Shown here piece by piece: positions 28,395 to 40,218 of a stretch of 64,000 bases of DNA. Source of the DNA: Metabacillus sp. B2-18 (lineage in GTDB: Bacteria; Bacillota; Bacilli; Bacillales; Bacillaceae). The notes beneath the pieces were generated by a model, which was not told where the DNA came from, did no database searches, and was given only the letters and a program-made list of their open reading frames with translations. The stretch is from positions 3,509,501 through 3,573,500 of the forward strand of contig NZ_CP088245.1 of NCBI RefSeq assembly GCF_021117275.1, read 5' to 3'. Both the position numbers and the translations under genes were made by a program. The number at the start of each line of letters is the position of its first letter. Within the stretch, counting starts at the first letter, position 1.

Positions 28395-30161
28395 TTAGTC
28401 ACGCAGTTCAAGATTTAATTCTTCGAGCTGCGCTTCGCTAACAGTGCTTGGTGCGTTTGTTAATAAATCACTTGCACTAGCTGTTTTAGGGAAAGCAATC
28501 GTATCGCGAAGATTTGTGCGCCCAGCTAAAAGCATAACTAATCTGTCTAATCCAAGTGCAATACCACCATGTGGAGGTGTTCCATATTCAAAAGCTTCTA
28601 ATAAGAAACCAAACTGCTCTTTTGCTTCTTCTTCTGAGAATCCTAAAAGCTTAAACATTTTCTCTTGAACATCTTTTTCGAATATACGAATAGATCCGCC
28701 ACCTAGTTCGTAGCCGTTCAGAACAATATCATACGCTTGTGCTTTCATATTACCTGGGTCTGTGTCAAAAAGATCTATGTCTTCACGAGCAGGCATTGTA
28801 AATGGATGGTGAGCTGCATAATAACGTTTAGTTGCTTCATCATATTCTAATAACGGCCAATCTACTACCCATAGGAAATTAAACTTGCTTTCATCGATCA
28901 GTTGTAAGTCTTTTCCTAGCTTTGAACGAAGAGCACCTAATGAATCTGCCACCACTGACTTCTTATCTGCAACGAATACAAGTAGATCTCCAATAGTTGC
29001 TTCAAGTGTTTGCAATAAACCTTTTTGTTCTTCCTCTGTGAAGAATTTAATAATCGGTCCTTTTAAGCCGTCTTCTTCAACTTTTAACCAAGCTAATCCT
29101 TTTGCTCCATAAGGTGCAACGAACTCTGCTAATGCATCCATATCTTTTCTAGAGTATTTCTCAGCAGCACCTTTTACATTAATTGACTTAACTTGACCAC
29201 CGTTAGCTACAACCGTGTTAAACACCTTTAATCCACTATCTTTAACGATTTCACTAACATCGACAAGCTCTAAACCAAATCGTGTATCCGGCTTATCCGA
29301 ACCGTAACGTCCCATCGCTTCATCATACGTCATTCTTGGAAGTGGTAACTCAATGTCAACGTTTTTCGTTTCTTTCATGATTCTAGCCATCATTTGCTCT
29401 GTCATTGACATAATATCGTCCTGACTCATAAATGAAGCTTCAATATCTATTTGAGTAAACTCTGGCTGACGGTCAGCACGTAAATCTTCATCACGGAAGC
29501 AGCGAGCAATTTGATAGTATTTATCAAAACCTGAAACCATTAGTAATTGCTTAAAAATTTGAGGTGATTGTGGTAATGCATAAAATTCACCTTCATGCAC
29601 GCGGCTAGGTACTAAATAATCGCGTGCTCCTTCAGGAGTACTTTTTGTTAAAATTGGTGTTTCAATATCTAAAAAGCCATTATCATCTAAAAAGCTTCTC
29701 ATCGATTTTGTCACATTATGACGCATTTGAATGGTATTCAACAATGCTGGTCTTCTTAAATCTAAATAACGATATTTTAAACGAACATCCTCTGAAACTT
29801 CTTCTGATTTATCTTCAATTATAAATGGCGGGTTTTTAGCTGCATTGATAATTGTTACTTTTTCAACAATAACCTCAATTGTACCAGTTGATACATTTGG
29901 ATTAATTGTTTCCTCATCACGGCTTACAACCTTACCTGTTATATCTAACACGTACTCACTACGAACTCGCTCTGCAATCGCTAACGCTTCCGGTGAAACC
30001 TCCGGGTTAAAAACAACCTGTACTACGCCAGTACGGTCACGTAGGTCGATAAAAATAACTCCTCCCAGATCACGTCTTTTAGCAACCCAACCTTTTAATA
30101 CAACTTCTTCTCCAATTGCTGACTCTGGAACTTCACCACAATAATATGTTCGGCCAAACAT
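28395..30161 (-). CDS. aspS: aspartyl-tRNA synthetase
   Basis: Class II synthetase charging tRNA-Asp. The 588-residue bacterial-type protein has the N-terminal OB-fold anticodon domain (about 1-110, [26 protein letters not shown]), motif 2 [24 protein letters not shown], the bacterial GAD insertion (about 290-415) and motif 3 [16 protein letters not shown] follows AAAGGAGAGGG. It is 14 nt after hisS, so both are under the T-box at 31685-31977. Confidence 0.98.
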   Translation of the reverse strand: MFGRTYYCGEVPESAIGEEVVLKGWVAKRRDLGGVIFIDLRDRTGVVQVVFNPEVSPEALAIAERVRSEYVLDITGKVVSRDEETINPNVSTGTIEVIVEKVTIINAAKNPPFIIEDKSEEVSEDVRLKYRYLDLRRPALLNTIQMRHNVTKSMRSFLDDNGFLDIETPILTKSTPEGARDYLVPSRVHEGEFYALPQSPQIFKQLLMVSGFDKYYQIARCFRDEDLRADRQPEFTQIDIEASFMSQDDIMSMTEQMMARIMKETKNVDIELPLPRMTYDEAMGRYGSDKPDTRFGLELVDVSEIVKDSGLKVFNTVVANGGQVKSINVKGAAEKYSRKDMDALAEFVAPYGAKGLAWLKVEEDGLKGPIIKFFTEEEQKGLLQTLEATIGDLLVFVADKKSVVADSLGALRSKLGKDLQLIDESKFNFLWVVDWPLLEYDEATKRYYAAHHPFTMPAREDIDLFDTDPGNMKAQAYDIVLNGYELGGGSIRIFEKDVQEKMFKLLGFSEEEAKEQFGFLLEAFEYGTPPHGGIALGLDRLVMLLAGRTNLRDTIAFPKTASASDLLTNAPSTVSEAQLEELNLELRD

Positions 30162-30175
30162 GTAATCCCTCTCCT

Positions 30176-31444
30176 TTATACCTTAGATGTTAAATATGTT
30201 ATAACTTCTTCTATTGAAACTTCTTCTTGAGTGCCTGTTTCCATATTTTTAACGGCAATCACATTTCTTTCAAGCTCATCATCACCTAGTACCGCAACAT
30301 ATTTTGCTTGATGACGGTCAGCAGATTTAAATTGAGCCTTCATTTTTTTATCTTCATAATCTTTTTCTGCAATAAGACCTGCATTTCTCATTTCATAAAG
30401 TAAGGAAACGGCACGATCTTTAGCCTGATCCCCCATAGTAACTAAATAACAGTCAATAGATGAGGTAATTGGAAGTTCAATTTTTTCTGCTTCAAGCGCC
30501 GCTAATAAACGCTCAATGCTCAAAGCAAAACCAATTCCAGGTGTTTCAGGCCCTCCTATGTCTTGAGCCAATCCATTATAGCGCCCACCACCACATAGAG
30601 TGGTAATAGCACCAAAGCCCTCTGCATTACTCATAATCTCAAAAGCGGTATGGTTATAATAATCTAACCCTCTTACTAGTCCAGGATCTACTTCAAATGA
30701 GATACCATTTGCACCTAAATAATCTTGAACTTTTTGGAAATACTTCTTAGAATCATCGTTTAAAAATTCTAAAATGGATGGAGCTGTTTCCATTAATTCA
30801 TGGTCACGATCTTTTTTACAATCTAAGATCCGTAATGGATTTTGCTTCAGACGCGTCTGGCAATCAGAACAAAACTCTTCAATTCTAGGTTCAAAGTGAG
30901 CTATTAGTGCTTCACGATGGGCTTTACGACTTTCTGCATCACCTAAGCTATTAATTACTAGCTTTAAGCTCTTTAATCCAAGTGTTTGGTATAAATTCAT
31001 TGCTAAAGAAATTACTTCTGCATCAATTGCAGGATCATTACTTCCTAATGCTTCTACACCAAATTGGACAAATTGACGAAATCGTCCAGTTTGTGGTCGT
31101 TCATATCTAAACATAGGTCCGATATAATAAAGCTTAGTTGGCTGTGATGGATTCGCATAAAGCTTTTTTTCTACAAACGATCTTACAGTTGAAGCTGTTC
31201 CCTCAGGTCGAAGAGTAATACTTCTTCCTTTACGATCCAAAAAGGTATACATTTCCTTTTGAACAATATCGGTACTCTCTCCAACACCTCTTGCAAACAG
31301 CTCCGTATGTTCAAATATTGGTGTGCGAATCTCCTTATACTGATATCTGTTACATAAATCTCTAGCAGTATTCTCAACAAACTGCCATTTCTCAACTTCT
31401 CCAGGTAAAATATCCTGAGTTCCTCTAGGAATCTGGAATGACAT
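30176..31444 (-). CDS. hisS: histidyl-tRNA synthetase
   Basis: Class II synthetase charging tRNA-His. The 422-residue protein begins [15 protein letters not shown] and shows motif 2 [19 protein letters not shown], the histidine-binding [13 protein letters not shown] and motif 3 [15 protein letters not shown], with a C-terminal anticodon domain. ATG 31444 follows AGGAGGAG; the longer frame to 31540 runs into a repeat element and is not used. It is the first gene of hisS-aspS. Confidence 0.98.
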   Translation of the reverse strand: MSFQIPRGTQDILPGEVEKWQFVENTARDLCNRYQYKEIRTPIFEHTELFARGVGESTDIVQKEMYTFLDRKGRSITLRPEGTASTVRSFVEKKLYANPSQPTKLYYIGPMFRYERPQTGRFRQFVQFGVEALGSNDPAIDAEVISLAMNLYQTLGLKSLKLVINSLGDAESRKAHREALIAHFEPRIEEFCSDCQTRLKQNPLRILDCKKDRDHELMETAPSILEFLNDDSKKYFQKVQDYLGANGISFEVDPGLVRGLDYYNHTAFEIMSNAEGFGAITTLCGGGRYNGLAQDIGGPETPGIGFALSIERLLAALEAEKIELPITSSIDCYLVTMGDQAKDRAVSLLYEMRNAGLIAEKDYEDKKMKAQFKSADRHQAKYVAVLGDDELERNVIAVKNMETGTQEEVSIEEVITYLTSKV

Positions 31445-31473
31445 AATACTTTCTCCTCCTAATACGAAATGCG

Positions 31474-31640
31474 GAAGGCACCCGTTTAACGGCGACAAGC
31501 ATAAGACGAGTAGGAATAGAAGGTTGCCCTTTACCTTCAATTCCTACTTGGCTTATGACCTCGAGGCAGCCAAAAACGCAACGTCCTGTTGACTGCACCT
31601 GCACGTCCTGTGCTTCGCCGGTGGCGCCTGTAGCTAGACA
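31474..31640 (-). repeat. intergenic palindromic repeat inserted in the hisS 5' leader
   Basis: A GC-richer block lies between the T-box terminator and hisS. Its core is a long imperfect hairpin, CATAAGACGAGTAGGAAT (31500-31517) with ATTCCTACTTGGCTTATG (31540-31557), extended by AAGG/CCTT. Flanking segments such as GGCGACAAGC and GGCGCCTGTAGCTAGACA resemble, from memory, interspersed intergenic repeats of Bacillaceae chromosomes. The outer limits are approximate. It is transcribed as part of the hisS leader and has no coding frame. Confidence 0.6.
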
Positions 31641-31684
31641 TTAAAACTTTTTTCAAAAGAACACCACAAATTTTTTACAACAAA

Positions 31685-31977
31685 AAAACTCCCGTCCTAC
31701 ATCATGTAGGGACGAGAGTTATACCCGTGGTTCCACCCTAGTTGAAGCTGTCTAATGACCTCTTCCACTCAATCAGTTAACGCCTGTATACGTCCTGCCC
31801 CTACTAAACGAATGTTTTTCAGAGAGAAACCTAAGGAGTGTTCTTCAATAAGTCATCATGTAGAAATGCTTTCAGCCCCGGACATTTCCTCTCTTGTCAT
31901 GTGTATTCTTATTTACTGTTCTCCCTCAATGGTTCATAAAAATATGTATGTTTCATTGATAAGATTCTATCGAATTT
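31685..31977 (-). ncRNA. T-box riboswitch leader of hisS-aspS
   Basis: On the minus strand the T-box AGGGTGGAACCACGG lies at about 31725-31739, followed by a terminator with arms ACTCTCGTCCCTACAT and ATGTAGGACGGGAGT (31688-31720) and a T-run. A candidate His specifier codon CAC reads at 31838-31840 in GAAGAACACTCC. Stem I features AGAGAG and GGGGCTGAAAG are present. Uncharged tRNA-His is the inferred effector; Asp control cannot be excluded as aspS is in the same operon. Confidence 0.93.
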
Positions 31978-31983
31978 TATCTT

Positions 31984-32013
31984 ATCATACGTATCTTTGC
32001 TGTACATTGTCAA
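31984..32013 (-). promoter_or_regulatory. sigma-A promoter of the hisS T-box leader
   Basis: On the minus strand: TTGACA (32008-32013), 18-bp spacer, TATGAT (31984-31989). The -35 box overlaps the stop codon of yrzK. Confidence 0.75.
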
Positions 32014-32183
32014 GAACGATTTAAATGTTTTTTTAAATTTTTTACCTCGCGTAATGAAATTCCAAACTCTGAGGCAAGTTCAAAGGAGCTTTCATTTTGT
32101 TCTTTTGTCATAAAATCATGAAAATCGATTCCAAAAACATCACGTCGTGAATGCATTAATTCACCTTTATCACTATTTCTCAT
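32010..32183 (-). CDS. yrzK: YrzK-like small helix-turn-helix protein
   Basis: A 57-residue protein (MRNSDKGELMHSRRDVFGIDFHDF start) with a C-terminal segment SFELASEFGISLREVKNLKKHL that reads as a helix-turn-helix. ATG 32183 is used because AAAGAGG lies upstream; an upstream GTG in frame overlaps that site. It precedes the hisS leader, the place where yrzK lies in B. subtilis as I recall. It could bind DNA, but it has no known target. Confidence 0.65.
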   Translation of the reverse strand: MRNSDKGELMHSRRDVFGIDFHDFMTKEQNESSFELASEFGISLREVKNLKKHLNRS

Positions 32184-32318
32184 TTTTAACACACCTCTTT
32201 TCAGAAAGGATCAAATTTATAATTCCCTTTTTGGAAGAATTTATTTCAGATTTTAAAGGATCATGAAGATCAGCAGAGAATGAATAATTTGGTAGACCTT
32301 TAAAAGGAGGACTTTCTC

Positions 32319-33824
32319 TTGATTCGCAAAAACCGAACCAACATGATTTGTTTCATACTTTTATTTACAGCTTTTTTATTGAATTCTTCTGTTATAAAGG
32401 CCGAAAACAAACAAGTGATCATAAATGTAGAACAAAACTATGTTAGAAGTGGAGCTGGTCTTACCTATTCAGTTATTGCCAAAGTTAAAAAGGGACAAAC
32501 ATTTAATGTGTTAGAAAAGAAGAGGAACTGGATTAAAATTAAACTTTCCCCAACTTCTTCAGGATGGATCCCAAGTTGGTTTACTATAAAAGAAAATTCT
32601 GATTCCAAACTTGCTAATAAAAAAACGACTCATTATGAAGTCATATCACTCGCATCTGGACTTAGAATTCGTTCAGGTCCTGGATTATCTTTTGATATGA
32701 TTGGAAGCTTTGAATATGGAAAAACAGCAATATATCTTGACAAAAGCGGTGAGTGGACACAAATACTCTATTCGGGTAAAACAGGTTGGGTATCCAACAG
32801 TTACATAGAGAAAACGAATAGGGCGTCAACAAGAATGGCAAAGGGAATTGTTACAGCTCCTATTTTGAGTATTAGAGATAAAGGAACTTTCTCAGGTAAG
32901 GTTCTATCATCAGTACCAAAAAACACAGAGGTGATGATTCTTCAAGAAAAAAACAATTGGTATAAAATATCTTTTAAAAATGAAACTGGCTGGGTTGCAG
33001 GATGGTTTATCAAAAAAACAGCAGATACCCAATTCGATACAGATTTAAGCAAGTCTGATCAAACCGTAAAAATTATGTTCGATGGAACCAATATCCGTTC
33101 AGGGTCTTCTACGAATAGCACGATTGTGAAAAGAGTCAATTTAGGAGATACATTTCAAATTCTTCAAACAGATGGAGATTGGTATAAGGTTGCCCTTAAT
33201 GACAAAAAAAGTGGATATGTTGCCGGGTGGGTTGTTGAAACGAGTGGTGTAACTGATCCAATAAGAAGACCAGGTGCCGCACAATATGTTAAAGGTAAAA
33301 CAATTGTTATAGACCCTGGTCATGGGGGCCAAGATGGTGGAGCAGTTGGCAATGGGGGGACGTTAGAGAAAAATCTTACCCTTACAACAGCAAAGTTAGT
33401 ATATGATAAGCTGAAATCTGCTGGAGCTAATGTTTTTATAACAAGATCAACAGACACATACATTAGCTTAAATTCAAGAGTCAGTACATCTCATTATCGA
33501 AATGCAGAAGCGTTTATCAGTCTTCACTATGACAGTGCTGTTGATCCAAATGCTTCAGGTACTTCAGCCTACTTCTATCATTCACTTAAGGATGCACCAT
33601 TAGCATTCAGTCTTAACAAAGAGCTAACTCAACAAACAAGACTTATTGATCGCGGTGTCAAATTTGGAAATTTCCATGTTCTTAGAGAAAACCACTCACC
33701 TGCTGTCCTATTAGAGCTTGGATTTTTAAGTAATCGAACTGAAGAATTAACGATAAATAGTGCCAGTTATCAAGAACATGCTTCACAAGGAATCTTTAAT
33801 GGAATTGCGTACTACTTCAAATAA
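32319..33824 (+). CDS. yrvJ: N-acetylmuramoyl-L-alanine amidase with SH3b repeats (YrvJ-like)
   Basis: Secreted cell-wall hydrolase. The 501-residue protein has a signal peptide (about 1-28, FILLFTAFLLNSSVIKA), four bacterial SH3 repeats (about 30-90, 100-160, 170-232 and 245-305; each with a NVRSG/RIRSG-type start and a GW(I/V) end) that bind the wall, and an Amidase_3 domain (about 325-501) with zinc-ligand region IDPGHGGQDGGAVGN, later HYDSA and a catalytic Glu in LLELGFLSN. TTG start with AAAGGAGG 8 nt upstream. It is a single gene converging on dtd. Confidence 0.92.
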   Translation: MIRKNRTNMICFILLFTAFLLNSSVIKAENKQVIINVEQNYVRSGAGLTYSVIAKVKKGQTFNVLEKKRNWIKIKLSPTSSGWIPSWFTIKENSDSKLANKKTTHYEVISLASGLRIRSGPGLSFDMIGSFEYGKTAIYLDKSGEWTQILYSGKTGWVSNSYIEKTNRASTRMAKGIVTAPILSIRDKGTFSGKVLSSVPKNTEVMILQEKNNWYKISFKNETGWVAGWFIKKTADTQFDTDLSKSDQTVKIMFDGTNIRSGSSTNSTIVKRVNLGDTFQILQTDGDWYKVALNDKKSGYVAGWVVETSGVTDPIRRPGAAQYVKGKTIVIDPGHGGQDGGAVGNGGTLEKNLTLTTAKLVYDKLKSAGANVFITRSTDTYISLNSRVSTSHYRNAEAFISLHYDSAVDPNASGTSAYFYHSLKDAPLAFSLNKELTQQTRLIDRGVKFGNFHVLRENHSPAVLLELGFLSNRTEELTINSASYQEHASQGIFNGIAYYFK

Positions 33825-33841
33825 AGTACACTTGAAAAACA

Positions 33842-33886
33842 AAAAGGTTAGTTTCCCAACAACTAGTTGGAGAAACTAACCTTTAT
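33842..33886. terminator. bidirectional terminator between yrvJ and dtd
   Basis: AAAGGTTAGTTTC (33843-33855) pairs with GAAACTAACCTTT (33872-33884) with A- and T-rich flanks; shared by the convergent genes. Confidence 0.85.
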
Positions 33887-34323
33887 TTACTCTCAATAAT
33901 TAATGTAACAGGACCATCATTTGTAAACTGAACATCCATCATAGCACCAAATGTTCCAGTTTCAACATGCAGCCCCTTATCTTTTAACTTTTGATTAAAC
34001 ATTTCATATAAATTGTTTGCATAATCCGGCTTTGCTGCATTCATGTAATTAGGACGTCTCCCTTTTCGGCAATCACCATATAAAGTGAATTGTGAAACAG
34101 AAAGTACTTCACCTTCTATATCAAGCAAAGAATAATTCATTTTTCCTGATTCATCTTCAAAAATTCTCAAATGAGCAATTTTTTCTGCTAAGTACTCAGC
34201 ATCTGTCTCAGTGTCGTCATGTGTAATTCCTACAAGCACCATTACACCTGCTTTTATATTTCCAACTACGTCTCCTTCGACTGTTACTTGAGCATCCTTA
34301 GCTCGTTGAACAACTACCTTCAC
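33883..34323 (-). CDS. dtd: D-aminoacyl-tRNA deacylase
   Basis: Hydrolyses D-amino acids (and glycine on tRNA-Ala) from mischarged tRNA. The 146-residue protein is of standard length, with the active-site [15 protein letters not shown] and the C-terminal [12 protein letters not shown] motif. GTG start with TAAGGTAGG upstream. It lies 13 nt after relA and likely shares its transcript. Confidence 0.96.
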   Translation of the reverse strand: MKVVVQRAKDAQVTVEGDVVGNIKAGVMVLVGITHDDTETDAEYLAEKIAHLRIFEDESGKMNYSLLDIEGEVLSVSQFTLYGDCRKGRRPNYMNAAKPDYANNLYEMFNQKLKDKGLHVETGTFGAMMDVQFTNDGPVTLIIESK

Positions 34324-34336
34324 AATAAAACCTACC

Positions 34337-36544
34337 TTAATTCATCATTCTTCGAACCGAATAAATATCCGGTATTTGTTTAATTCTTTCAACTACCTTT
34401 TGCAAGTGATTAATATTTGAGATAGAAATAGCCATATTAATTGTCGCAACTTTATTTCGATCAGATTTACCTGCAACTGACGAAATATTCGTTTTTGTCT
34501 CATTCACAGCTTGAAGAACTTCATTTAATAAACCACGACGATCATATCCAAGTATTTCAATTTCAACATTGTATTCCTTACGACTTGATAAGGGCTGATT
34601 TTCCCATTCAACATCAATTAATCGCTCTTTAGCATCTTCTGTATGCACATTTGTACAGTCAGATCGGTGAACAGATACTCCTCTACCCTTTGTAATAAAT
34701 CCAACAATGTCATCCCCTGGAACTGGATTACAGCATTTTGAAAGGCGAATTAATAGATTATCAATACCCTTAACTTGTACACCTGCATCACGCTTACGGG
34801 AAGATGTAGAAGGAACTTGTTTTACTTCATTCATTACTTCCTGAATATTCTTTTCCTGTTCCTCTTGGTCACGTTTTTTACGCCATTTTTCTGTTAAGCG
34901 GTTGGCTACCTGCAACGCTGTTACACCATTATATCCAACAGCTGCATACATATCTTCTTCATTTGAAAAGTTAAACTTTTCGGCTACCCGTTGCAAATTA
35001 TCAGATGTCATGACTTCTTTTATATCGAAATCAAGATTTTTGATTTCTTTCTCAACCATTTCTTTTCCTTTTTCAACGTTTTCTTCTCGACGTTGCTTTT
35101 TAAAGAATTGGCGGATTTTATTTTTTGCTTGTGATGTTTGTGCAAGCTTTAACCAATCTTGGCTTGGACCATACGAATGCTTAGACGTTAGGATTTCAAT
35201 GATGTCACCAGTTTTTAATTTATAATCAAGCGTAACCATCTTGCCATTTATTTTCGCACCTATTGTCTTATTCCCAATTTCGGAATGAATTCGATAGGCA
35301 AAATCAATTGGGACGGAACCAGATGGTAATTCAATTACATCTCCTTTAGGAGTGAAAATAAAGACCATATCTGAGAAAAGATCAATTTTTAATGACTCCA
35401 TAAACTCTTCTGCATTCGTCACATCATTTTGAAATTCTAGTATTTCTCTAAACCATGATAGTTTTTTCTCTAATGTTGTTTTCTCATCAATATCTTTTCC
35501 TTCTTTGTAAGCCCAATGTGCAGCGATTCCATATTCGGCAATCTGATGCATCTCAAATGTTCTAATTTGAACTTCAAGGGGATCTCCTTTAGGTCCAATA
35601 ACCGTTGTGTGAAGAGATTGGTACATATTAGGCTTTGGCATTGCAATATAATCCTTAAAGCGTCCAGGCATAGGTTTCCAGCAAGTGTGAATAATACCGA
35701 GGACAGCATAACAATCTTTAATGCTATTCACAACAATTCGGACTGCCAAAAGATCATAGATTTCATTAAATTGTTTATTCTGAAGAACCATTTTACGATA
35801 AATACTGTAAATATGTTTCGGTCTTCCAGAAAATTCCGCTTCAATATTTACTTCGTCTACACGCTCACGTACTTCATCAATTACTTGATCTAGATACTCT
35901 AACCGCTCCTGACGTTTCTTTTTCATTAGATTTACGATTCGATAATATTGCTGTGGATTTAAGTATCTAAGCGATGTATCTTCAAGCTCCCATTTGATTT
36001 TTGAAATCCCTAATCTATGAGCTAGAGGAGCAAAAATCTCAAGTGTCTCATTTGAGATACGTCTTTGCTTTTCTTGTGGCAAATGCTTTAACGTTCTCAT
36101 GTTATGAAGACGGTCTGCTAGTTTGATGAGAATAACCCGGATGTCCTGAGCCATTGCAACAAACATTTTACGATGGTTTTCTGCTTGCTGTTCTTCTTTT
36201 GATTTATATTTTATTTTTCCTAGTTTTGTAACACCATCGACGAGCATTGCCACTTCATCATTAAATTCATTGCGCAAATCCTCAAGAGTGACCTCTGTAT
36301 CCTCCACAACATCATGTAAGAAGCCACCAGCAATTGTTGATGGATCCATCTCTAAATCTACCAATATCCCCGCGACTTGAATAGGATGGATAATATATGG
36401 CTCTCCCGATTTACGGAATTGTTCTCTATGTGCTTCTTCAGCAAAATCATAGGCACGTTGAATAAAAGCGGTATCTTCGACTGATAAATATCGCTGTGCC
36501 TTTTGAATTACTTGCTCAGAAGATAATACTTGTTCATTAGACAT
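34337..36544 (-). CDS. relA: bifunctional (p)ppGpp synthetase/hydrolase RelA
   Basis: Long RSH enzyme of the stringent response. The 735-residue protein has an HD hydrolase domain with HPIQVAG and [11 protein letters not shown] intact (about 50-155), the synthetase domain (about 230-350, [12 protein letters not shown] and [11 protein letters not shown]), TGS (about 390-450), a zinc/helical region with [15 protein letters not shown], and a C-terminal ACT domain. Both activities appear intact. ATG follows AAAAAGGTG. Bases 36545-36794 upstream hold no gene and presumably the promoter. Confidence 0.97.
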   Translation of the reverse strand: MSNEQVLSSEQVIQKAQRYLSVEDTAFIQRAYDFAEEAHREQFRKSGEPYIIHPIQVAGILVDLEMDPSTIAGGFLHDVVEDTEVTLEDLRNEFNDEVAMLVDGVTKLGKIKYKSKEEQQAENHRKMFVAMAQDIRVILIKLADRLHNMRTLKHLPQEKQRRISNETLEIFAPLAHRLGISKIKWELEDTSLRYLNPQQYYRIVNLMKKKRQERLEYLDQVIDEVRERVDEVNIEAEFSGRPKHIYSIYRKMVLQNKQFNEIYDLLAVRIVVNSIKDCYAVLGIIHTCWKPMPGRFKDYIAMPKPNMYQSLHTTVIGPKGDPLEVQIRTFEMHQIAEYGIAAHWAYKEGKDIDEKTTLEKKLSWFREILEFQNDVTNAEEFMESLKIDLFSDMVFIFTPKGDVIELPSGSVPIDFAYRIHSEIGNKTIGAKINGKMVTLDYKLKTGDIIEILTSKHSYGPSQDWLKLAQTSQAKNKIRQFFKKQRREENVEKGKEMVEKEIKNLDFDIKEVMTSDNLQRVAEKFNFSNEEDMYAAVGYNGVTALQVANRLTEKWRKKRDQEEQEKNIQEVMNEVKQVPSTSSRKRDAGVQVKGIDNLLIRLSKCCNPVPGDDIVGFITKGRGVSVHRSDCTNVHTEDAKERLIDVEWENQPLSSRKEYNVEIEILGYDRRGLLNEVLQAVNETKTNISSVAGKSDRNKVATINMAISISNINHLQKVVERIKQIPDIYSVRRMMN

Positions 36545-36794
36545 GGAATCACCTTTTTGTATTGAAACTTTGATAAACCTCTAAATAAGGAACTGCGCGA
36601 AAAATCTGATTTATTCATGTGAAAATCGAGGTGACGAAAAAATTTCATCAATACGATTAGAAAATTTACTATATTGTAACTATTATCAATAAAAAAAGTG
36701 GAGATGTAAAGAGGTACATACTATTTTTTACCTACTCCAATTACTGGATATGTTCCTACTTGAGGAATGATAAGGACCATCTTACAGAAAGTTT

Positions 36795-36866
36795 GCAAAA
36801 AAAGCACCCTTCAGAGTGCTCTTAAGAACAAAGGGGACAGAGTTACCTTATTAACTCTTATCCCCT
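36795..36866 (-). terminator. tandem terminators after apt
   Basis: First hairpin (nearest apt): GGGGACAGAGTTA (36833-36845) with TAACTCTTATCCCC, followed on the minus strand by TTTGTTC. Second: AGCACCC (36803-36809) with GAGTGCT, followed by TTTTTTTGC. Together they isolate apt from relA. The rest of 36545-36884 shows no gene. Confidence 0.75.
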
Positions 36867-36884
36867 ATCATTTATTTTAGTTCA

Positions 36885-37397
36885 TTAAAATTTCATTAAT
36901 GTTAATACATCATAGCCATCTAATAATTTACGGCCATCTAAATAAGATAACTCAATTAGAAAAGCAATCCCCGCAACAATACCACCAAGCTCTTCAACAA
37001 GTTTAATGGTCGCTTCAATTGTTCCTCCTGTTGCTAATAAATCATCTGTAATTAAAACACGTTGTCCTGGCTTGATCGCATCTTTATGAATAGTTAATAC
37101 ATCTTTCCCATATTCAAGACCATATTCAACACGAACTACTTCACGAGGTAATTTACCCTCTTTACGAACAGGGGCAAAACCTACTCCTAGTGAATAAGCA
37201 ACAGGGCAACCAATAATAAAGCCACGTGCTTCAGGACCAACAACAAGATCAATATGCTTTTCACGAGCATATTCAACAATTTGGTCTGTCGCATATCTAT
37301 ACGCATCCCCATTATCCATTAATGTTGTAATATCCTTGAATTGAATTCCTGGTTTCGGATAATCAGGTACGACTGTTACGAATTGCTTTAAATCCAT
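36885..37397 (-). CDS. apt: adenine phosphoribosyltransferase
   Basis: Salvages adenine to AMP with PRPP. The 170-residue protein has standard length, with the PRPP-binding motif [14 protein letters not shown] and the loops [12 protein letters not shown] and RKEGKLP. ATG 37397 follows AAGGAGG; the 8-residue longer frame is unlikely. It is 16 nt after recJ, probably one transcript. Confidence 0.97.
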   Translation of the reverse strand: MDLKQFVTVVPDYPKPGIQFKDITTLMDNGDAYRYATDQIVEYAREKHIDLVVGPEARGFIIGCPVAYSLGVGFAPVRKEGKLPREVVRVEYGLEYGKDVLTIHKDAIKPGQRVLITDDLLATGGTIEATIKLVEELGGIVAGIAFLIELSYLDGRKLLDGYDVLTLMKF

Positions 37398-37413
37398 TTT
37401 TTCTTTGTCCTCC

Positions 37414-39768
37414 TTATACACCTACAGGCGCATCTAATGGAAATCTTTCTTCAAACCACTGCTTAAGCTGCATGTAAGATGTATATAATAACGTTTTTTC
37501 TAGTTCTATTCTCATTTGTTTTTGGGCATATGTTTTCGATTCTGTTAAATCTCGTTTTCGAGTTGAAGAATTTGTCGAAATAACACCATTTTCTATTGTA
37601 ACAAATTCTAGTTCAAAAAACACCTGTGACATGAACTCAATTGTTTCTTTTGTCCAACCCTTATGAGCAGCTAGTTGTTCACCTTGCTCTTGAAGCTTAA
37701 AAGAGCCTTTCTTTAAAAGAAATCCATAATACCATTTAAAGTGTTCTCTTGTCGGAATCGTTGAAAAAAAGTGATCTGAATCTTGTTGAAATACCGAGTA
37801 AATTCTTGCAGGCTTTCCTTCAGAAAAAAGTGCATCAAAAGAATCTAGTGATGATGGAATATCCATTAAAATAACATGTTTATTTTGAACAGATAGATTT
37901 ATGGCATCTTGTTTTGTTTTTAAAAACATAGCTTTTTGTTCGAAGCCTATACTCTTCACATAATCATGCGTTTTTTCCTGAAAAGTAACAATTATACTTT
38001 TATCTATAGTTGCTACTGAACTTACAAGCTTGTCCACATTTCTTGTTCCTCTAAAATCAAACAGCTGCCACTCATCAACCTTAATGTCTTGTAACATGAT
38101 TTGTGGTTTGCGAAGATTATTCCACTCATTAATAGATAGTTCCCCAATTGCTGATAAAGTAACAGAGGGTGAAAGTTCATCATGGATATACCCCATACCA
38201 AACCCAACGCAATCAAGCTGATAATCTTCTTGAGAAAAAACCAACTTTAGATGATTTTGTTCAGCACCAATTTTCCGAACATTTGCTAATGTAACATTTT
38301 CAATTTGAATAACAGGTTTAGGATTGTTCATTCCAAAGGGTGAAAGAAGCTGCATTTCTTCTATTGAATTAACTGAAATATCTTCTAAATTACAGCTTAC
38401 ATCCACTTTTGTTACCGGTATAAAATCATTTTCTGTTAATATGTTTTGTGCCTTTTCAACAAGTCTTTCTCTTAGTAAATCAACATCATCCAGATTTAGT
38501 GTCATACCTGCTGCCATTGGGTGCCCACCAAAATGAGGAAGAATATCGCGACATGTTGATAGATTTTCAAACAAATCAAAGCCAACGATACTTCGAGCTG
38601 ATCCTTTTGCAATTCCTTTTTCTCTATCAATGCTTAAAACAATTGTTGGACGATAAAAACGATCTACAAGCCTTGATGCAACTATACCAACCACACCTGG
38701 ATTCCAGCCTTCTCTAGCAATAACTAGAACTGGATGATCCTCGATCGGAAAACGAGTTTCAACCTCCTCAATTGCTTCTTCTGTCATTGTGCTAACAAGT
38801 TTCTGACGTTCTTTGTTAAGAGAATCAATTTCCTCTGCAATAGCTGCAGCTTCCTCTTCATCTTCAGAAAGAAGAAGATCCACTGCGGGGTCAGCTGATT
38901 GTAAACGACCAACTGCATTAATTCGCGGCCCCAGTGCAAAACCTATCGTATCCTCATTTATTTCATCCATCTTGACATTGGCAATTTTCAACAATGATTT
39001 TAGTCCAACACGTTTTGTTGTTTTTAACTGATTTATACCTTTTTTAGCTATTAATCTATTTTCATCATGAAGTGCTACTAAATCTGCAATTGTTCCTATT
39101 GCTGCTACTTCTAATAAATCAGTTGGAACGTCACCAAGCAGAGCATGACTTAATTTAAAGGCAACTCCAACCCCAGCAAGCTCTTTAAAAGGATAGGTAC
39201 ACCCTGGTTGTTTTGGATGGATAATCGCAATTGCTTCTGGAAGGATCGGACCTGGCTCATGGTGGTCAGTAATAATCACGTCTATCCCTAATTCTTTTGC
39301 CACTTGAGCTTCATGAACTGCTGCAATTCCTGTATCAACTGTAATGATTAAAGAAAAACCCTTTTCATGTGCATGTCTAAAAGCAGCTTCATTTGGTCCA
39401 TATCCCTCGGTAAATCGATTTGGAATATAGAAATCTACGTTTGCACCCAGTGTACGTAAAGCTGTTAATAATACAGTTGTACTGCTTACTCCATCAGCAT
39501 CATAATCTCCATAAACTAATATATGCTCATTTTGTTCTATCGCCGTTTTTATTCGGTGGACAGCCTTGTCCATATCTTTTAGAAGAAACGGATCATGAAA
39601 AGATTGTTTTTCAATTTCCAAGAATTCACGTGCTTCTTCTACTGAATGTATGCCTCTATTTACAAGTAAAGATGCGACTAACGGTGTAATGGATAAGTTA
39701 TCAATTAGTGTCCCAATTAAGGTTTCATCAGATGATTGAACCATCCATCTTGTTTTTGCCTTTAACAT
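37414..39768 (-). CDS. recJ: single-stranded-DNA-specific exonuclease RecJ
   Basis: 5'-3' ssDNA exonuclease for recombination and mismatch/base-excision repair. The 784-residue protein has DHH-family motifs [25 protein letters not shown] and [13 protein letters not shown]1 with FGGHPMAAG, an OB domain and a Firmicutes-type C-terminal extension (about 560-784). ATG 39768 follows GAGGGGTG; the 17-residue longer frame is unsupported. apt follows. Confidence 0.97.
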   Translation of the reverse strand: MLKAKTRWMVQSSDETLIGTLIDNLSITPLVASLLVNRGIHSVEEAREFLEIEKQSFHDPFLLKDMDKAVHRIKTAIEQNEHILVYGDYDADGVSSTTVLLTALRTLGANVDFYIPNRFTEGYGPNEAAFRHAHEKGFSLIITVDTGIAAVHEAQVAKELGIDVIITDHHEPGPILPEAIAIIHPKQPGCTYPFKELAGVGVAFKLSHALLGDVPTDLLEVAAIGTIADLVALHDENRLIAKKGINQLKTTKRVGLKSLLKIANVKMDEINEDTIGFALGPRINAVGRLQSADPAVDLLLSEDEEEAAAIAEEIDSLNKERQKLVSTMTEEAIEEVETRFPIEDHPVLVIAREGWNPGVVGIVASRLVDRFYRPTIVLSIDREKGIAKGSARSIVGFDLFENLSTCRDILPHFGGHPMAAGMTLNLDDVDLLRERLVEKAQNILTENDFIPVTKVDVSCNLEDISVNSIEEMQLLSPFGMNNPKPVIQIENVTLANVRKIGAEQNHLKLVFSQEDYQLDCVGFGMGYIHDELSPSVTLSAIGELSINEWNNLRKPQIMLQDIKVDEWQLFDFRGTRNVDKLVSSVATIDKSIIVTFQEKTHDYVKSIGFEQKAMFLKTKQDAINLSVQNKHVILMDIPSSLDSFDALFSEGKPARIYSVFQQDSDHFFSTIPTREHFKWYYGFLLKKGSFKLQEQGEQLAAHKGWTKETIEFMSQVFFELEFVTIENGVISTNSSTRKRDLTESKTYAQKQMRIELEKTLLYTSYMQLKQWFEERFPLDAPVGV

Positions 39769-39855
39769 AGTTTCACCCCTCAACCATCCCATTATACAAG
39801 AGTGGTCAAGGGGTTTCAATTTAAGGATTATTCCAGAAGTAAATAGGCTTGATTA

Positions 39856-40200
39856 CTAAGCACCGGATGTTGGTTCATGATCCATTTCTTCCTTTTTGTT
39901 ATCAAGATCTTTTACATTCTTTTCTTTTTCGTCCTTTAACGTTTCTAGCTCCGTTATTAATTTCGCATTTTCTTTTTCAGCAACTTTCAATCTTCGGTGG
40001 ATTGTTAAAATTCTAACAACTCCTGCAGATGCAATAATAAATCCTCCCATAAAAACTGAACCTAAAATAATTAGTACAAGGGGCCATTCTGCTTTTCCAA
40101 ATAAATAATCAACCTCAACTGGCTCAACATTTATAACTGCAAAGATGGCAATAATGATGGCAAAAATAATGGCTAGAATTAAACTCCATTGACGTTTCAT
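39856..40200 (-). CDS. yrvD: LapA-domain (DUF1049) membrane protein YrvD
   Basis: A 114-residue protein with two membrane helices (about 5-25, LILAIIFAIIIAIFAVINV, and 38-65, WPLVLIILGSVFMGGFIIASAG) around the family motif EPVEVDYLFG, then a charged coiled-coil tail. LapA proteins act with LapB in some bacteria on envelope lipid assembly; the role here is unknown. ATG follows GAAGGGAGG. It lies 18 nt downstream of the CDF gene. Confidence 0.85.
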   Translation of the reverse strand: MKRQWSLILAIIFAIIIAIFAVINVEPVEVDYLFGKAEWPLVLIILGSVFMGGFIIASAGVVRILTIHRRLKVAEKENAKLITELETLKDEKEKNVKDLDNKKEEMDHEPTSGA

Positions 40201-40218
40201 TTGTATTCCTCCCTTCTT

